From positions 1-43,460 of the forward strand of contig JACRMA010000064.1 of assembly GCA_016235085.1 (NCBI GenBank): a stretch of 43,460 nt of DNA, given 5' to 3'. Shown here one piece after another: positions 32,670 to 42,207 of the stretch (its first letter is position 1; each line of letters opens with the position of its first letter). The translations under genes and the position numbers were made by a program. The stretch is from Candidatus Zixiibacteriota bacterium. GTDB taxonomy: Bacteria; Zixibacteria; MSB-5A5; WJJR01. The notes under the pieces are model-generated. The model did no database searches, had not been told where the DNA came from, and saw only the letters and a list, made by a program, of their open reading frames with translations.

Positions 32670-33572
32670 TCACCGCAGAAACAACATCCCCACCCCACCC
32701 ACCGCCACGATCGCGCCGAGGACTGCGCGGTAGCTGACCCGCTCGCGATACACCAGCACCACCAGCGGCAGTATCAAGACCGGGACAATCGCCATGATCG
32801 TTGCCGCCACACCGGCTTCGATGTATTTCACCGAAATCAGCGAAAGCCACACACCCACGAACGGCCCGAGCATCGCTCCCGCCAGCACCACCCACCGGAC
32901 CATCGGTCGGCGCAATACGCCGAGCGTGGCCCGCGTCTGCCCGGCGGCAGACGCATACGCCCAAATCACAACGGTGGCCGCGATCATCCGCACCAACGTT
33001 GCCGCCAACGGTGCGATATCGCTGCCGACGAGCACAAGCTTGGCAATCACCAGCCCAATCGCCTGTCCCGCAGCCCCGCCCAAGCCGAAGAGAACTCCCA
33101 TGGTCTTTGATCCATGCGGCGAATTGTCACTCTGAAAGTCCCGCTCCGCGGTGACCCAGGCAATTCCTCCCAGTGTAACTCCAATCCCCAGCCACGCCAC
33201 CCACCCCAAATGTTCGTTCAAAAACACCAACGCCAGCAAGGCGGCGATCACCGGCGCGGAGGACATCAAAAGCGTGGCACGACGCGGACCAAGGATGACC
33301 AGCGCTTTGAAGTAACACGAATCCCCCAACACCAATCCGATAATCCCCGAAAGCGCCAACCAGGCTGCATCGCCTGAGCGCATCTGCGCCAGGTCTTGGA
33401 ATCCGGAGCTAACGATCACCGCCGCCAAGAGGCAAAGCGCGGCAATCGGAATCCGCAGCTTATTGAGATTGAACGCGCCAATCTCGCGCCCCGCTCTCGT
33501 GAAGACGAGCGAAGCCATTGTCCAGCATGAAGCTGTCCCCAGTGCCGCGAGTTCCCCCCAAAGCGAAGTCAT
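32670..33572 (-). CDS. EamA-family (DMT) transporter
   Basis: 300 residues from ATG 33572, with ten hydrophobic segments in two EamA-like halves (LLMSSAPVIAALLALVFLNEHLGWVAWLGIGVTLGG, and IMAIVPVLILPLVVLVYRERVSYRAVLGAIVAVGGVGML). This family moves small metabolites, such as amino acids or nucleotide sugars, across the inner membrane. Substrate unknown. Earlier starts at 33593 or 33635 cannot be excluded; none has a strong ribosome site. It ends 12 bp from the convergent phosphatase gene. Confidence 0.88.
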   Translation of the reverse strand: MTSLWGELAALGTASCWTMASLVFTRAGREIGAFNLNKLRIPIAALCLLAAVIVSSGFQDLAQMRSGDAAWLALSGIIGLVLGDSCYFKALVILGPRRATLLMSSAPVIAALLALVFLNEHLGWVAWLGIGVTLGGIAWVTAERDFQSDNSPHGSKTMGVLFGLGGAAGQAIGLVIAKLVLVGSDIAPLAATLVRMIAATVVIWAYASAAGQTRATLGVLRRPMVRWVVLAGAMLGPFVGVWLSLISVKYIEAGVAATIMAIVPVLILPLVVLVYRERVSYRAVLGAIVAVGGVGMLFLR

Positions 33573-33703
33573 ACGGCAATAAGCGGGTACCATGAGTTTC
33601 CCGCAAGAAACCTGCGACCGCGCCTGTGTCATCAATCCAGGAGAGGGGACAGCCGTCTCAGTGAAGTCACACCACCATGACGATGATCTGTGCCAGCTCC
33701 GCC

Positions 33704-33731
33704 TTGCAAAAACGCCGGAATGCCATATATT
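33704..33731 (+). promoter_or_regulatory. Promoter of the dockerin-bearing gene at 33782
   Basis: -35 TTGCAA (33704-33709), 16-bp spacer, -10 TATATT (33726-33731), 50 bp before the ATG. Confidence 0.55.
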
Positions 33732-33781
33732 TATGGATGTCTGCGGTGTATTTACCGACCGAGATATAGGGAAGGACGATC

Positions 33782-34582
33782 ATGAGAAAGCTTCTCGCAA
33801 CAGCAACGCTGGCATGGCTCTTGGTGGCCTCAGTCGGATCAATGGCAGTGGCGGGTGTCGACCCCGGTGTGGCCGATACGATTCGGTTTGATCCCGTGAC
33901 TTGGAACGGAGACACCGCGTTTTCGACCGCCATCTACACGACGACCGATGAGGACTTGAAACAGGCAACCATTGTCTTGGGCTGGAGCTCAAACAAGATC
34001 GGGATTGATTCAGTCTCGCTCGTGGGCAGCCGCTGGGCCACCCAAGTGACCAGTCCGACCGGATACTTTGTAGCCGACACCGGCCGGGTGGGGGGGACCC
34101 CTTCATCTACTCGGTATGTGATTGGCTTCCTGCCCTTCACGCCACTGTTGCCCAGCGGATCCGGACCTGTGTGCCGGGTGTTCTGGAAACGAACCGGTCC
34201 TGTCGTCACCGATCCCACGATCGTGGTCGATTCCTCCACTTCAACCAATGGCAGCTCCGTGACGCTCACGACACTCTTCGGCACTTCAGCATACCCTGCG
34301 GGTAATTTCATTCCCGCCGTCATACCGGACACGATCCACATTACGCCGTGCCTCTGCGATCACCAGGGGGATATCAACTCTGACGCCGGACTCGACGTTT
34401 TCGACGTCATCGCCGTGATCGGCATCGCATTTAGTGGCGAGCCGGATGTCCACGATCCACTCTGTCCGGCCACGCGGGGCGACGTGAACTATGATAGTGC
34501 CGTCGACGTCTTCGACGTGATCTATCTCATCGCGTCCGCGTTTAGCGGGGGCGCGAGTCCAGTCAATCCGTGCACACCTTAG
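33782..34582 (+). CDS. Secreted protein with C-terminal dockerin-like module
   Basis: 266 residues. Signal peptide (LLATATLAWLLVASVGSMAVAG) with cleavage near residue 25. Residues 30-185 form a beta-rich domain of the cohesin-like type, similar in style to the protein at 13108. The end carries paired dockerin-like repeats GDINSDAGLDVFDVIAVIGIAF and GDVNYDSAVDVFDVIYLIASAF. GGGAAGGA precedes the ATG. It has its own promoter and terminator. Confidence 0.87.
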   Translation: MRKLLATATLAWLLVASVGSMAVAGVDPGVADTIRFDPVTWNGDTAFSTAIYTTTDEDLKQATIVLGWSSNKIGIDSVSLVGSRWATQVTSPTGYFVADTGRVGGTPSSTRYVIGFLPFTPLLPSGSGPVCRVFWKRTGPVVTDPTIVVDSSTSTNGSSVTLTTLFGTSAYPAGNFIPAVIPDTIHITPCLCDHQGDINSDAGLDVFDVIAVIGIAFSGEPDVHDPLCPATRGDVNYDSAVDVFDVIYLIASAFSGGASPVNPCTP

Positions 34583-34607
34583 CGTTGACCTCTCATATTC
34601 ACTAAGG

Positions 34608-34633
34608 AAGGGCGGCAAAGATGGCCGCCCTTT
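34608..34633 (+). terminator. Intrinsic terminator after the gene at 33782-34582
   Basis: Stem AAGGGCGGC / GCCGCCCTT with a 7-base loop, followed by TTTCTC, 26 bp after the stop. Confidence 0.7.
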
Positions 34634-34658
34634 CTCAATAATCGCCTCAACGTCCCCC

Positions 34659-34686
34659 TTGCGTAGGACGGCGAAGACGATATATT
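34659..34686 (+). promoter_or_regulatory. Promoter of the large dockerin-bearing protein gene
   Basis: -35 TTGCGT (34659-34664), 16-bp spacer, -10 TATATT (34681-34686), 40 bp before the ATG at 34727. The layout is the same as at 33704-33731 (CCTTGC upstream, ATATATT downstream). Confidence 0.5.
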
Positions 34687-34726
34687 GCAAATAACGTGGA
34701 AGCCCCCGACTTCCGGGAGGTGGATA

Positions 34727-37700
34727 ATGAGAAAATCGGTTTCTCTCAGGATGGCCCTGGCGGCCTCTTGTGTGATTCTGTTGGCAGGCACCGACGCTGG
34801 CGATCCGGCACGCTCCAATCGGGAACTTCGATCGGGACTCGGTGTGCGCGCGACCGCGCCCGGACTCCAGATCGCGAATTCAACTCGGGACTTCCAACAC
34901 GACGATGCGATACCCCATCAGATTGCCACCAACGGCCACGGCAACGTCGTTCATTTCGCCTACACGTTCTGGGATGTCATCCCCCAGTCATTGAACAGTA
35001 TCGATCGATACGTTCACTTCAATACCTATGACCCTTCGTCCGGGACTTTTCTGTTCGGCTCCAATGGGACCACGATGGTAGCGGGCGGGGGGGACCCGAT
35101 GCAGGCCAAGGCCGGTTACCCAACCTTGGATGTGGACGATCAGAATCGGGCATTGGTGGCTCTGCATGCCCGCGCCCCGGACCAGCAACCCTCGGGCGAT
35201 TTCTCCTCCTGGGCCATTCAACAACAGTCACCGAAGTCCTCCAGCTTTACCCAAACAGAGCTACCTCAAAGCCGAGGGACACCGACTGTATGGGATGATG
35301 TCATTTGGCCACACGTGACAGTTGATCAGATCAATGGATCGCCGGACGTATACCACGTGGTCGCGCATCCCTATGCATTGAGCAGCAATATCGTCTACTG
35401 GCGCTTCAAAGAGTCTGATGTCCCCCAGTGGCGCGGGCCATTTATCATCGATTCCTGCCATGGTCTCAGTTACAACGTTGCAGCCGATCGTACCACCGAT
35501 AGAATTGCTCTCATCACCACGAACGATGATACGACTGCCAGCAATCCGATGGCCTTGCGGCAGGTGAGTTACCGTGAATCCGCCGACAATGGAACATCGT
35601 GGATCGATGGGACCGGCCTCGGCGACTCACATCGGAGCTTCATCACCAGTTACAACAACCCTGCTGGCCCCCAGTCATCCCTCGACTGCCTCGGCGACTA
35701 CGACAACAGCGGGAACCTGCACATTCTCTGGGTCGAGCTCCGCACCACCGGCAGCAGTCAGTGCACAATCCAACACTGGGGTAGCTCATCCGGAACGACG
35801 TCGGTCATCACCAATGCCATCTACGACTTCACAGGACCATACGGAGAACGCCCAATTAAGAGCGCCAACCTGGGGATGGGCTTCGGTGATGGCTCGACCA
35901 CATGCCATGGCCAGTCCAACCTCAATTACCTCTATGTCACCTATGTGCAATTCGGAGGGTCGCCGGCGCAACAGAATGATACCTCTGCGAAGGGATTCCC
36001 GAATGGGGACATCTATCTGGCCTCGTCAAACGACGGCGGACTGCACTGGTACCGGCCGACGAACCTGACAAACACATCCAGCCCTGGATGCGATCCTGCC
36101 ACCGGCGATTCCTGCCAGTCCGAGAACTGGCCCTCCATCGCCCGAACCATCGATGACACCATTCACATCATGTACATCGCCGACCGCGATGCCGGAGATG
36201 CCGCCTACGGTCAGGGCAGTTGGACTCACAATCCCGTGATGTACTATCGCATTCCCGGTGGAACGGATCGGGCACCTATCTGCCCCACGATCGCACCGAT
36301 CCTGGACGCCTCTTTGTCGGACGCCAATGGACCGGAGTGCGAGTATCATACCGATCCATTCGGCCCGATCCTCAACGAGACTCTGACTATCGGCAACACC
36401 GGCAGTGGGCCATTGTCGGGAACAGTCAGCGTCGTCTACATAAATCCGCCGACGGGAAGCTGGCTCACGGTCACGGGGGCGGGATCATACACGATCGCGG
36501 CCGGTGCTGCGGATTTGTCGTTTCCAGTCACGATGAACCCGGCCGGCTACCCGGAAGGATTGTATCAGGCCCAGATTTCGATTACGCACAATGATACGCT
36601 TCAACCCAGCCCCTTCGTAATTCCCGTCGATTTTTTCGATTTCCATGTATTCCAATGTGTCGAATACGCTGTCCTCCACACCAAGTGGCTGTCACTGGAG
36701 GTCTCCAATGCAGGACGCCTGGCCCGCAGCAGTCCGAGTGGCGGACTCTGGCGCGCCCCGTGGACCGGCAGCGCCGACTCCGGGAACTCATCATTACGCG
36801 ACGCCAGTCTCTTGATCGCGAAGACTCCTTCACCCGACACGTTCATCTACCGCAACATCTACGGAATTGGAAACGGACAACCGGGCTTCAGAGCGCAGTC
36901 GCCGATCACAATGGACACTACGCGATATGGCACAAACGCGGGCGCGGCAACCGCCAGAACATCGTTCTCGACCATCGACTCCACCATCGGCATCGATGTC
37001 CAATACACGTTCCCGCAACGCTCCGATTCATCCAATCTCGTCTTGATTTCCTACAAGCTAACGAATCGAACTGCCAGCCCATTCACCGGACTGATGGTTG
37101 GTGAGGCGGCAGACCTCGACGTCATTCCTTCCACAGCAAACGCGCAATATCAAGTCGATGCCCAAAACACGGCATCAATGTATTCGTTGTTGAATCTGAT
37201 CTACCAACAGGGCTGCGATACCGGCACGACCTCACTCGCCAAGAAATACCTTGCCGGAATGACCGCCATCGGATGTAATCCCGCGCCCCGGGCTTGGTCG
37301 GCCCCGAACGACCCCTATCTCACCTCGCGCCCCGGTGGCGGATTCAGTGAAGGCTATTTGTATCAGCAAATGGTCAAGAGCGGATTGGAAATCATTCCAA
37401 GTGCGTGGGATCCGGGCGTCGACCGGCATTCCGTGATGGTCTTCGAAACGAATGCGACCCTGTCCCCATCGGATGCGAAGCACTACATGCTGGGGTTCGT
37501 GACCTCCACGGTAGGTCCGAGTGATGCCGACCTGATTGCGACAACGAAGAAAGCCTGGAAGTACGCCTTCGGCTGGCAGGACATTGTCACGACCGCCACA
37601 ATCACCGAGGATGTCGCCTGGTCGTACCGTTACTGGGCGCTGGGATCACATGAATACGGTGTTGCCAGCGGCTGCTGTGGCTGCGTTGTAACGAAAGTCT

Positions 37701-38110
37701 CCGGCAGTCCCAAGATTACGATCACACCGGATGCGGACAATTGTACCGGAACCATTAACTTCCCGGCCGGGTCTTCGGCAGGCGAATACACCGCGACGTT
37801 TCGCGTGACAACTCCGACTTGCGGGGGGCCTGTCTATACGGATGACCATGTCGTGAGAATTATCAGAGCATTCATCGACGGCTGTCCAAATCAGGGGGAC
37901 GTCGCCAACAACGACGGCCGCGTCGACGTCTTTGACGTCATCCAGATGATAGCAATTGCCTTCAGCGGCGCTCCGAATATTCAAGACCCGCACTGTCCGG
38001 TGACCCGGGGCGATGTCAATTGTGATACCACAACTGATGTCTTCGACGTCATTCTGGAAATCGCCATCGCGTTCAGCGGCGGCTCTCCGTGCAATCCGTT
38101 TCCCGGATGA
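34727..38110 (+). CDS. Large secreted protein with Asp-box (sialidase-like) repeats and dockerin-like end
   Basis: 1127 residues. Signal peptide MRKSVSLRMALAASCVILLAG. Asp-box motifs SxDxGxxW are seen as SADNGTSW (DNA 35579-35602) and SNDGGLHW (36026-36049), pointing to a BNR/sialidase-like beta-propeller in the first half. An Ig-like BACON-style domain (SWLTVTGAGSYTIAAGAADLSFPVTMNP) follows near 36460-36630. The next ~400 residues are uncharacterised. The end has two dockerin-like repeats (NNDGRVDVFDVIQMIAIAF, GDVNCDTTTDVFDVILEIAIAF). GGGAGG lies 6 bases before ATG 34727. Catalytic sialidase residues were not confirmed. Confidence 0.85.
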   Translation: MRKSVSLRMALAASCVILLAGTDAGDPARSNRELRSGLGVRATAPGLQIANSTRDFQHDDAIPHQIATNGHGNVVHFAYTFWDVIPQSLNSIDRYVHFNTYDPSSGTFLFGSNGTTMVAGGGDPMQAKAGYPTLDVDDQNRALVALHARAPDQQPSGDFSSWAIQQQSPKSSSFTQTELPQSRGTPTVWDDVIWPHVTVDQINGSPDVYHVVAHPYALSSNIVYWRFKESDVPQWRGPFIIDSCHGLSYNVAADRTTDRIALITTNDDTTASNPMALRQVSYRESADNGTSWIDGTGLGDSHRSFITSYNNPAGPQSSLDCLGDYDNSGNLHILWVELRTTGSSQCTIQHWGSSSGTTSVITNAIYDFTGPYGERPIKSANLGMGFGDGSTTCHGQSNLNYLYVTYVQFGGSPAQQNDTSAKGFPNGDIYLASSNDGGLHWYRPTNLTNTSSPGCDPATGDSCQSENWPSIARTIDDTIHIMYIADRDAGDAAYGQGSWTHNPVMYYRIPGGTDRAPICPTIAPILDASLSDANGPECEYHTDPFGPILNETLTIGNTGSGPLSGTVSVVYINPPTGSWLTVTGAGSYTIAAGAADLSFPVTMNPAGYPEGLYQAQISITHNDTLQPSPFVIPVDFFDFHVFQCVEYAVLHTKWLSLEVSNAGRLARSSPSGGLWRAPWTGSADSGNSSLRDASLLIAKTPSPDTFIYRNIYGIGNGQPGFRAQSPITMDTTRYGTNAGAATARTSFSTIDSTIGIDVQYTFPQRSDSSNLVLISYKLTNRTASPFTGLMVGEAADLDVIPSTANAQYQVDAQNTASMYSLLNLIYQQGCDTGTTSLAKKYLAGMTAIGCNPAPRAWSAPNDPYLTSRPGGGFSEGYLYQQMVKSGLEIIPSAWDPGVDRHSVMVFETNATLSPSDAKHYMLGFVTSTVGPSDADLIATTKKAWKYAFGWQDIVTTATITEDVAWSYRYWALGSHEYGVASGCCGCVVTKVSGSPKITITPDADNCTGTINFPAGSSAGEYTATFRVTTPTCGGPVYTDDHVVRIIRAFIDGCPNQGDVANNDGRVDVFDVIQMIAIAFSGAPNIQDPHCPVTRGDVNCDTTTDVFDVILEIAIAFSGGSPCNPFPG

Positions 38111-38243
38111 AGGATCCTGGGACAGAACGGCGCAGCGCGTTGATTCATTACTACTCGAGATGCCTCGAGGGTCGCTCGATGTAATACCCAGCCCCGGCCG
38201 TTAAACTCTATTCGCCCGCGCCCGATTGGCACAGAGGCCGGAA

Positions 38244-38266
38244 TCCCGACGTCCTGAACGTCGGGA
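38244..38266. terminator. Hairpin between two convergent genes
   Basis: TCCCGACGT-CCTGA-ACGTCGGGA, a perfect 9-bp stem, in the 198-bp gap between convergent genes. No U-run on either side, so either a bidirectional terminator or a dispersed palindrome. Confidence 0.4.
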
Positions 38267-38308
38267 ACCTGCCTATGCGCTTTGGCGTCGTCTCAACGAT
38301 TCCATCCG

Positions 38309-40189
38309 CTACCACTCATAACAAATTGCCGGTGCCGGCTCGCCCTGCAAGATGTGGCCGATGAGGGTTATCACATCAAACACGTCGGCGGCCGAGTCGC
38401 AATTGACGTCGGCAACGGAATTATCCAACGCCGCATTAGCGCCGGAAAACGCCACGTCGATTGTGCCGATGACATCCATCACATCGCGCATGCCGTCATT
38501 GTTGACGTCGCCGTGGATGATCGAGAGCATCGCCCGGTACGCGTTCGCGCGGCCGTAGCCGTAGTAGGGGTCAACGCCCGCTGGCCCGATATCATCGGTG
38601 GCTGACCGCGTGATGATCTCGCGGATCTTGAGGTAGGGCCGGACGGGATCAATCTCGGGGTTTCCCCGGGCCAGGAGCAGCGCGGCAATCCCCGCCACCT
38701 GGGGGCAGGCGCCGGAGGTTCCGCCCATCCGCATGGTGTAACCTTGGTCGGGCGCGTCGCCCCGCGAGCCGGTGACCAGGGGATTCCAGCCCAAACCTGC
38801 CGATTGATCAATTGTCCACTGGTCGCCCCAGAGATTGATGTCGCCGCTGGGCGCAACGACGTCCAATTCAAAGCCGGTGCGGCTGTAGCTCCACTGCTGG
38901 CCGGTGTTGTCCACGGCGCCAACCGCGATCACTTCCGGCATGTTGGCGGGGAAGAGCACCGGACCACCGTTGTAGTTCAGATCATTCCCCGCGGCGAATA
39001 CAACGACCGCCCCCGTTGGCGGACCGGCGACCATGCAGCCGGAGCAGGGATCCACCACATCACGGATCGCGTTGGCGACGGCCACAATCGGAGCTGTCCC
39101 CGGGTACGTCCAACCGCATGAGAGCACACGCGCCCCCTCGTCTCTGGCCCAGCGGATCGCGTCGGCAATGGGGGTTGCATCTGCTCTGATTCCGCTATTG
39201 TCGTAGATCTTCACGGGCAGGATTCGGCATCCCCCAAACACACCGGCGACACCAATGCCATTGTGGGATGCCGCCAGTATCCCCGCACAGGCCATGCCGT
39301 GATTCTGATTTGGACCAGGGGTCGGGTCGCTATCTGGCGGGGAGGAAGGTATACATGAAATGCAGTTGCCAGCAAAGTCATAGCCTGGAAGGATGCGCGA
39401 CGCAGGAAGGTCGGAATGAAGAGCGATGCCATCGTCAATCACCGCGACGATTAGCGAGGAATCGGCCAGCGGCACCTGCCACGCCTGTGCGGCAGCGATG
39501 TCAATGCCCGGAATGCCCGAGTTCTGGCCCGCGTTGTTCAGGTAGTATTGGTACTGATAGTACGGGTCTGTGGGCGTCGCCGTGCCCGCCAGAACCGGAC
39601 TCGCGTATTGCCTTGCACACGCCCACTTCACACCCGGAAGCACGTGCATGGCATTGCCGTACGTCAGCGGACTGGCCTTGATGCTGTCATCCAGGGTGCA
39701 AGTCCAGAGACTGTGCCGGTACGTGCTCGAATCGACGAATCGCAAACCGTGTGAAGCCAGCAATCCCAGTGCCGAATCGTGCGACAGACCAATATCAAAT
39801 TGGACATCAACTAAATCTGTCACCTTGAACTCCGCCAAATCTGACTGTGTCATGTACACAGGCACGACGCGATTAACCGATGCATCGGTGTGCAGGTCGC
39901 TCGTGGCGCCTTCGAATCCATACCCCGGTTGCAACCCGTAGATCCAGAAACCGCGCTGGAGGTACTCCGGTGTCACCGAGGCATCCAGACACGGGTGAAC
40001 CGTGAAGAACTCGCTCTGGGTTTGCATCGTCTGGGTGGTGTCAAGCTGAACACCGATCTTCTGCGAAGACGGAACAAGGTTGTACTGGATGTTGAGATCG
40101 TAGTAGAATTCCTGAGCCAAAGACAATGAACCACCTGCCGCGGTCAAAGTGCCGACCGCAATCAGAGTTACCAGTATTCTCATCAACAT
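38309..40189 (-). CDS. Secreted subtilisin-like serine protease (S8) with dockerin-like end
   Basis: 626 residues. Signal peptide (MLMRILVTLIAVGTLTAAGGSLSLAQ). Residues 27-200 are an N-terminal domain that may act as propeptide. The catalytic triad is visible: Asp252 (VAVIDDGI), His297 (NHGMACAGI) and Ser492 (GGTSGACPQVAG), with the oxyanion Asn402 (FAAGNDLNY). The C-terminal ~65 residues are dockerin-like (GDVNNDGMRDVMDVIGTIDVAF, ADVNCDSAADVFDVITLIGH). AAGAAGGG precedes the ATG. Likely degrades extracellular protein or matures other surface proteins. Confidence 0.93.
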   Translation of the reverse strand: MLMRILVTLIAVGTLTAAGGSLSLAQEFYYDLNIQYNLVPSSQKIGVQLDTTQTMQTQSEFFTVHPCLDASVTPEYLQRGFWIYGLQPGYGFEGATSDLHTDASVNRVVPVYMTQSDLAEFKVTDLVDVQFDIGLSHDSALGLLASHGLRFVDSSTYRHSLWTCTLDDSIKASPLTYGNAMHVLPGVKWACARQYASPVLAGTATPTDPYYQYQYYLNNAGQNSGIPGIDIAAAQAWQVPLADSSLIVAVIDDGIALHSDLPASRILPGYDFAGNCISCIPSSPPDSDPTPGPNQNHGMACAGILAASHNGIGVAGVFGGCRILPVKIYDNSGIRADATPIADAIRWARDEGARVLSCGWTYPGTAPIVAVANAIRDVVDPCSGCMVAGPPTGAVVVFAAGNDLNYNGGPVLFPANMPEVIAVGAVDNTGQQWSYSRTGFELDVVAPSGDINLWGDQWTIDQSAGLGWNPLVTGSRGDAPDQGYTMRMGGTSGACPQVAGIAALLLARGNPEIDPVRPYLKIREIITRSATDDIGPAGVDPYYGYGRANAYRAMLSIIHGDVNNDGMRDVMDVIGTIDVAFSGANAALDNSVADVNCDSAADVFDVITLIGHILQGEPAPAICYEW

Positions 40190-40240
40190 AGAAGTACCCT
40201 TCTTTCATGCGTTGAATCTGCTTCTGTTTGTTTCTGCCGT

Positions 40241-40723
40241 CTACGGCCGTGGGCCGATGCCCAGAGCACTGACCCACTCCCCCGTCAGGGAGTCGGCCGG
40301 GATCGGCCAGATCGTCTTTTGCAACGTCATCGTGGCTGCGTCAATCACCTGCACTGGCCCAGTGTCCCCAACGCTGACGATTGCTGGCGCCAGTACGATC
40401 CGGTGATCCCCCGGCAGGAAGCGAACCTGGGATCCCCTGATCGGCATCGGATCGGGGTAGTACGGCGCCTTGGTCACCCGGTAGGTCCCCAGATCGACGA
40501 CATACGGAATCCCGACTTCACCGAACGAAGCCGTTCCCGGGTCTGTGAAGGCGGCCAGAGTACCGTCCCCGGTGATCGTGATCTCACCGTGTGGATAGTT
40601 GATTCGATACTCGAACAGCGTCTGGCCGGTTTCAACGTCCCCGACTACAAACCACGAGTTGTAGACGCTCCCGTGGACGCCAATGGCCCGTCCGCGCGCT
40701 CCGAGAGAGCTTGCCTGCTTCAT
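40241..40723 (-). pseudogene. 5'-truncated copy of the beta-propeller-like lipoprotein gene
   Basis: The 160-codon frame is homologous to the 3' third of the gene at 40970-42063 (shared VYNSWFVVGDVETGQTLFEYRINYPHGEITITGDGTLAAF and a similar ...PIP[AS]DSLTGE... end). Its first 13 codons (MKQASSLGARGRA) come from a dispersed 57-bp repeat, not from the gene, so signal peptide and N-terminal blades are missing. It is most likely a broken gene remnant. Confidence 0.75.
40545..40685 (-). repeat. 141-bp direct repeat, copy 1
   Basis: Identical over 141 bases to 41268-41408, although flanking homologous sequence is much less similar. This fits recent recombination or gene conversion between the two propeller-like genes. 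Confidence 0.9.
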
Positions 40724-40741
40724 TGGCGCGCCGGGCGGTTT
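40685..40741. repeat. 57-bp dispersed repeat, copy 1
   Basis: Starts GGCCCGTCCGCGCGCTCCGA and ends GCGCGCCGGGCGGTTT. Nearly identical to 42151-42207. It abuts the 141-bp repeat exactly, marking the truncation point of the remnant gene. Confidence 0.85.
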
Positions 40742-40779
40742 TGGTTTCCCCTATGCACTCTGATTCCCGTGGACGGATG

Positions 40780-40843
40780 TGTGCCACTGACCTTGGTCAA
40801 TGGTTCCTCTGAACACAACCCACTGACTGAAGTCAGTGGCACA
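40780..40843. repeat. Palindromic element with 12-bp inverted ends
   Basis: TGTGCCACTGAC (40780-40791) and GTCAGTGGCACA (40832-40843) are exact reverse complements; the inside contains CTTGGTCAATGG and ACTGACTGAAG. Non-coding. Confidence 0.65.
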
Positions 40844-40969
40844 CGGCAAAGGACAACGGCCCAGAAGCGGCGGCCAGAACCGAGACCGCCAGAAGGATAG
40901 TCGCTAATCTTGTCAACAATGGAATCCCCCTCGTTTCTCTGTTTTGCTCTTGCGTGGTATGTTCCCGGC

Positions 40970-42063
40970 CTACGGCCGGGGACCAATTGCCAGATGCCCG
41001 ATGATCTCCCCTGTTAGGGAGTCCGATGGTATCGGCCAGATGGTACTTTCCAATGTCATGGTCGCCACATCCATGACTCGTAGCGGTCCGGCGTCGTCGA
41101 TGGCGGGCAATGCCGCGGGAGCCGTGACAATTCTGCGGTCGCCCGGCAAGAACCGAATCTGCGATGCAGGGATTTCACCCGGGGGAGCTGGGGCAGTTAC
41201 CTGGTAGGTCCGTAGGTTGATCACGTACGCTGTCCCCACCTCACCAAACGAAGGAGTTCCGGGGTCCGTGAAGGCGGCCAGAGTACCGTCCCCGGTGATC
41301 GTGATCTCACCGTGTGGATAGTTGATTCGATACTCGAACAGCGTCTGGCCGGTTTCAACGTCCCCGACTACAAACCACGAGTTGTAGACGCTCCCGTGGA
41401 CGCCAATGCCCTCAGCACCTCACCCGTTGACAAGTGAGCGACATACCCGCCGGATAGTTCCCCCGTGGCAGCATCTAATACCCTGAGCAGGCTATCATTC
41501 CCGTGCCACAGAGGCTGACCCCGGACGATTACGGCGACCTTGGTTCCGGACACGGGCCCCCACATCGTGAAGAGACTGTCAGTGAAGGTCCGGACGGCGG
41601 TGCCGTCCTCTGGAGTCACGATGGTGTTCCCCACTAGCAGTATTGCGCCATCTTGCAGGAGGTGGATTCTTGCGCGACCGCCGCCCCCGCCAAAGTCGGA
41701 GCGTGACCAGAGAACCCGTTTGGTTCGGACGTCGAGTTTCCACAACATCCGTGGAACACTCTGTGTCGTGAAATCGAGAACGTACAGCCACCGGCCATCG
41801 GGCGACGCAGCCAGGTTTTCCGTGAAGTGTGCCTGCCAGATCGAATCGAGCAGGGTCAGGCTGTCGGCGTCGTAGATGTAGATCCGGTTGAAGGAGGAAT
41901 CTTCCTCGCTGGACGCGAGGTGTGTCGCGCCGACGTAGAGGTTGTACTTGACGTCTTTCGGCTTGGTCGGATCACTGCAACCGTTGAGATTCGTCAGAGC
42001 GACCACCACCGTCGCCAGGGCGATCAGGTTCCGTATGATCATGATGCAACTGTCTGGTTTCAT
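40970..42063 (-). pseudogene. Beta-propeller-like lipoprotein gene with a single-base frameshift
   Basis: Signal and lipobox at the start (IALATVVVALTNLNGC), then WD/YVTN-like strands (IYIYDADSLTLLDSIW, AASPDGRWLYVLDF, LWKLDVRTKRVLW). Reading is normal to about 41409. There one base seems to be missing compared with the truncated copy (GGGCATTGGC against GGGCCATTGGC), after which the homologous sequence continues in the -1 frame to 40970. Restored length would be about 364 residues. A genuine mutation and a sequencing error are equally possible. ATG at 42063 follows AGAGGGG. Confidence 0.75.
41268..41408 (-). repeat. 141-bp direct repeat, copy 2
   Basis: This is the partner of 40545-40685 and the in-gene (native) copy. 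Identity ends exactly at the frameshift position. Confidence 0.9.
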
Positions 42064-42150
42064 GGCCAAACCCCTCTTTGGTTCAGGTTCATCCAGCTTG
42101 AAGGTGTCGTGTCATTGATCTACATTGAGTGTGCCTCCTTTCTTCTGCGA

Positions 42151-42207
42151 GGCCCGTCCGCGCGCTCCGAGAGAGCTTGCTTGCTTCATTGGCGCGCCGG
42201 GCGGTTT
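42151..42207. repeat. 57-bp dispersed repeat, copy 2
   Basis: This is the partner of 40685-40741, located just upstream of the lipoprotein gene. Confidence 0.85.
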
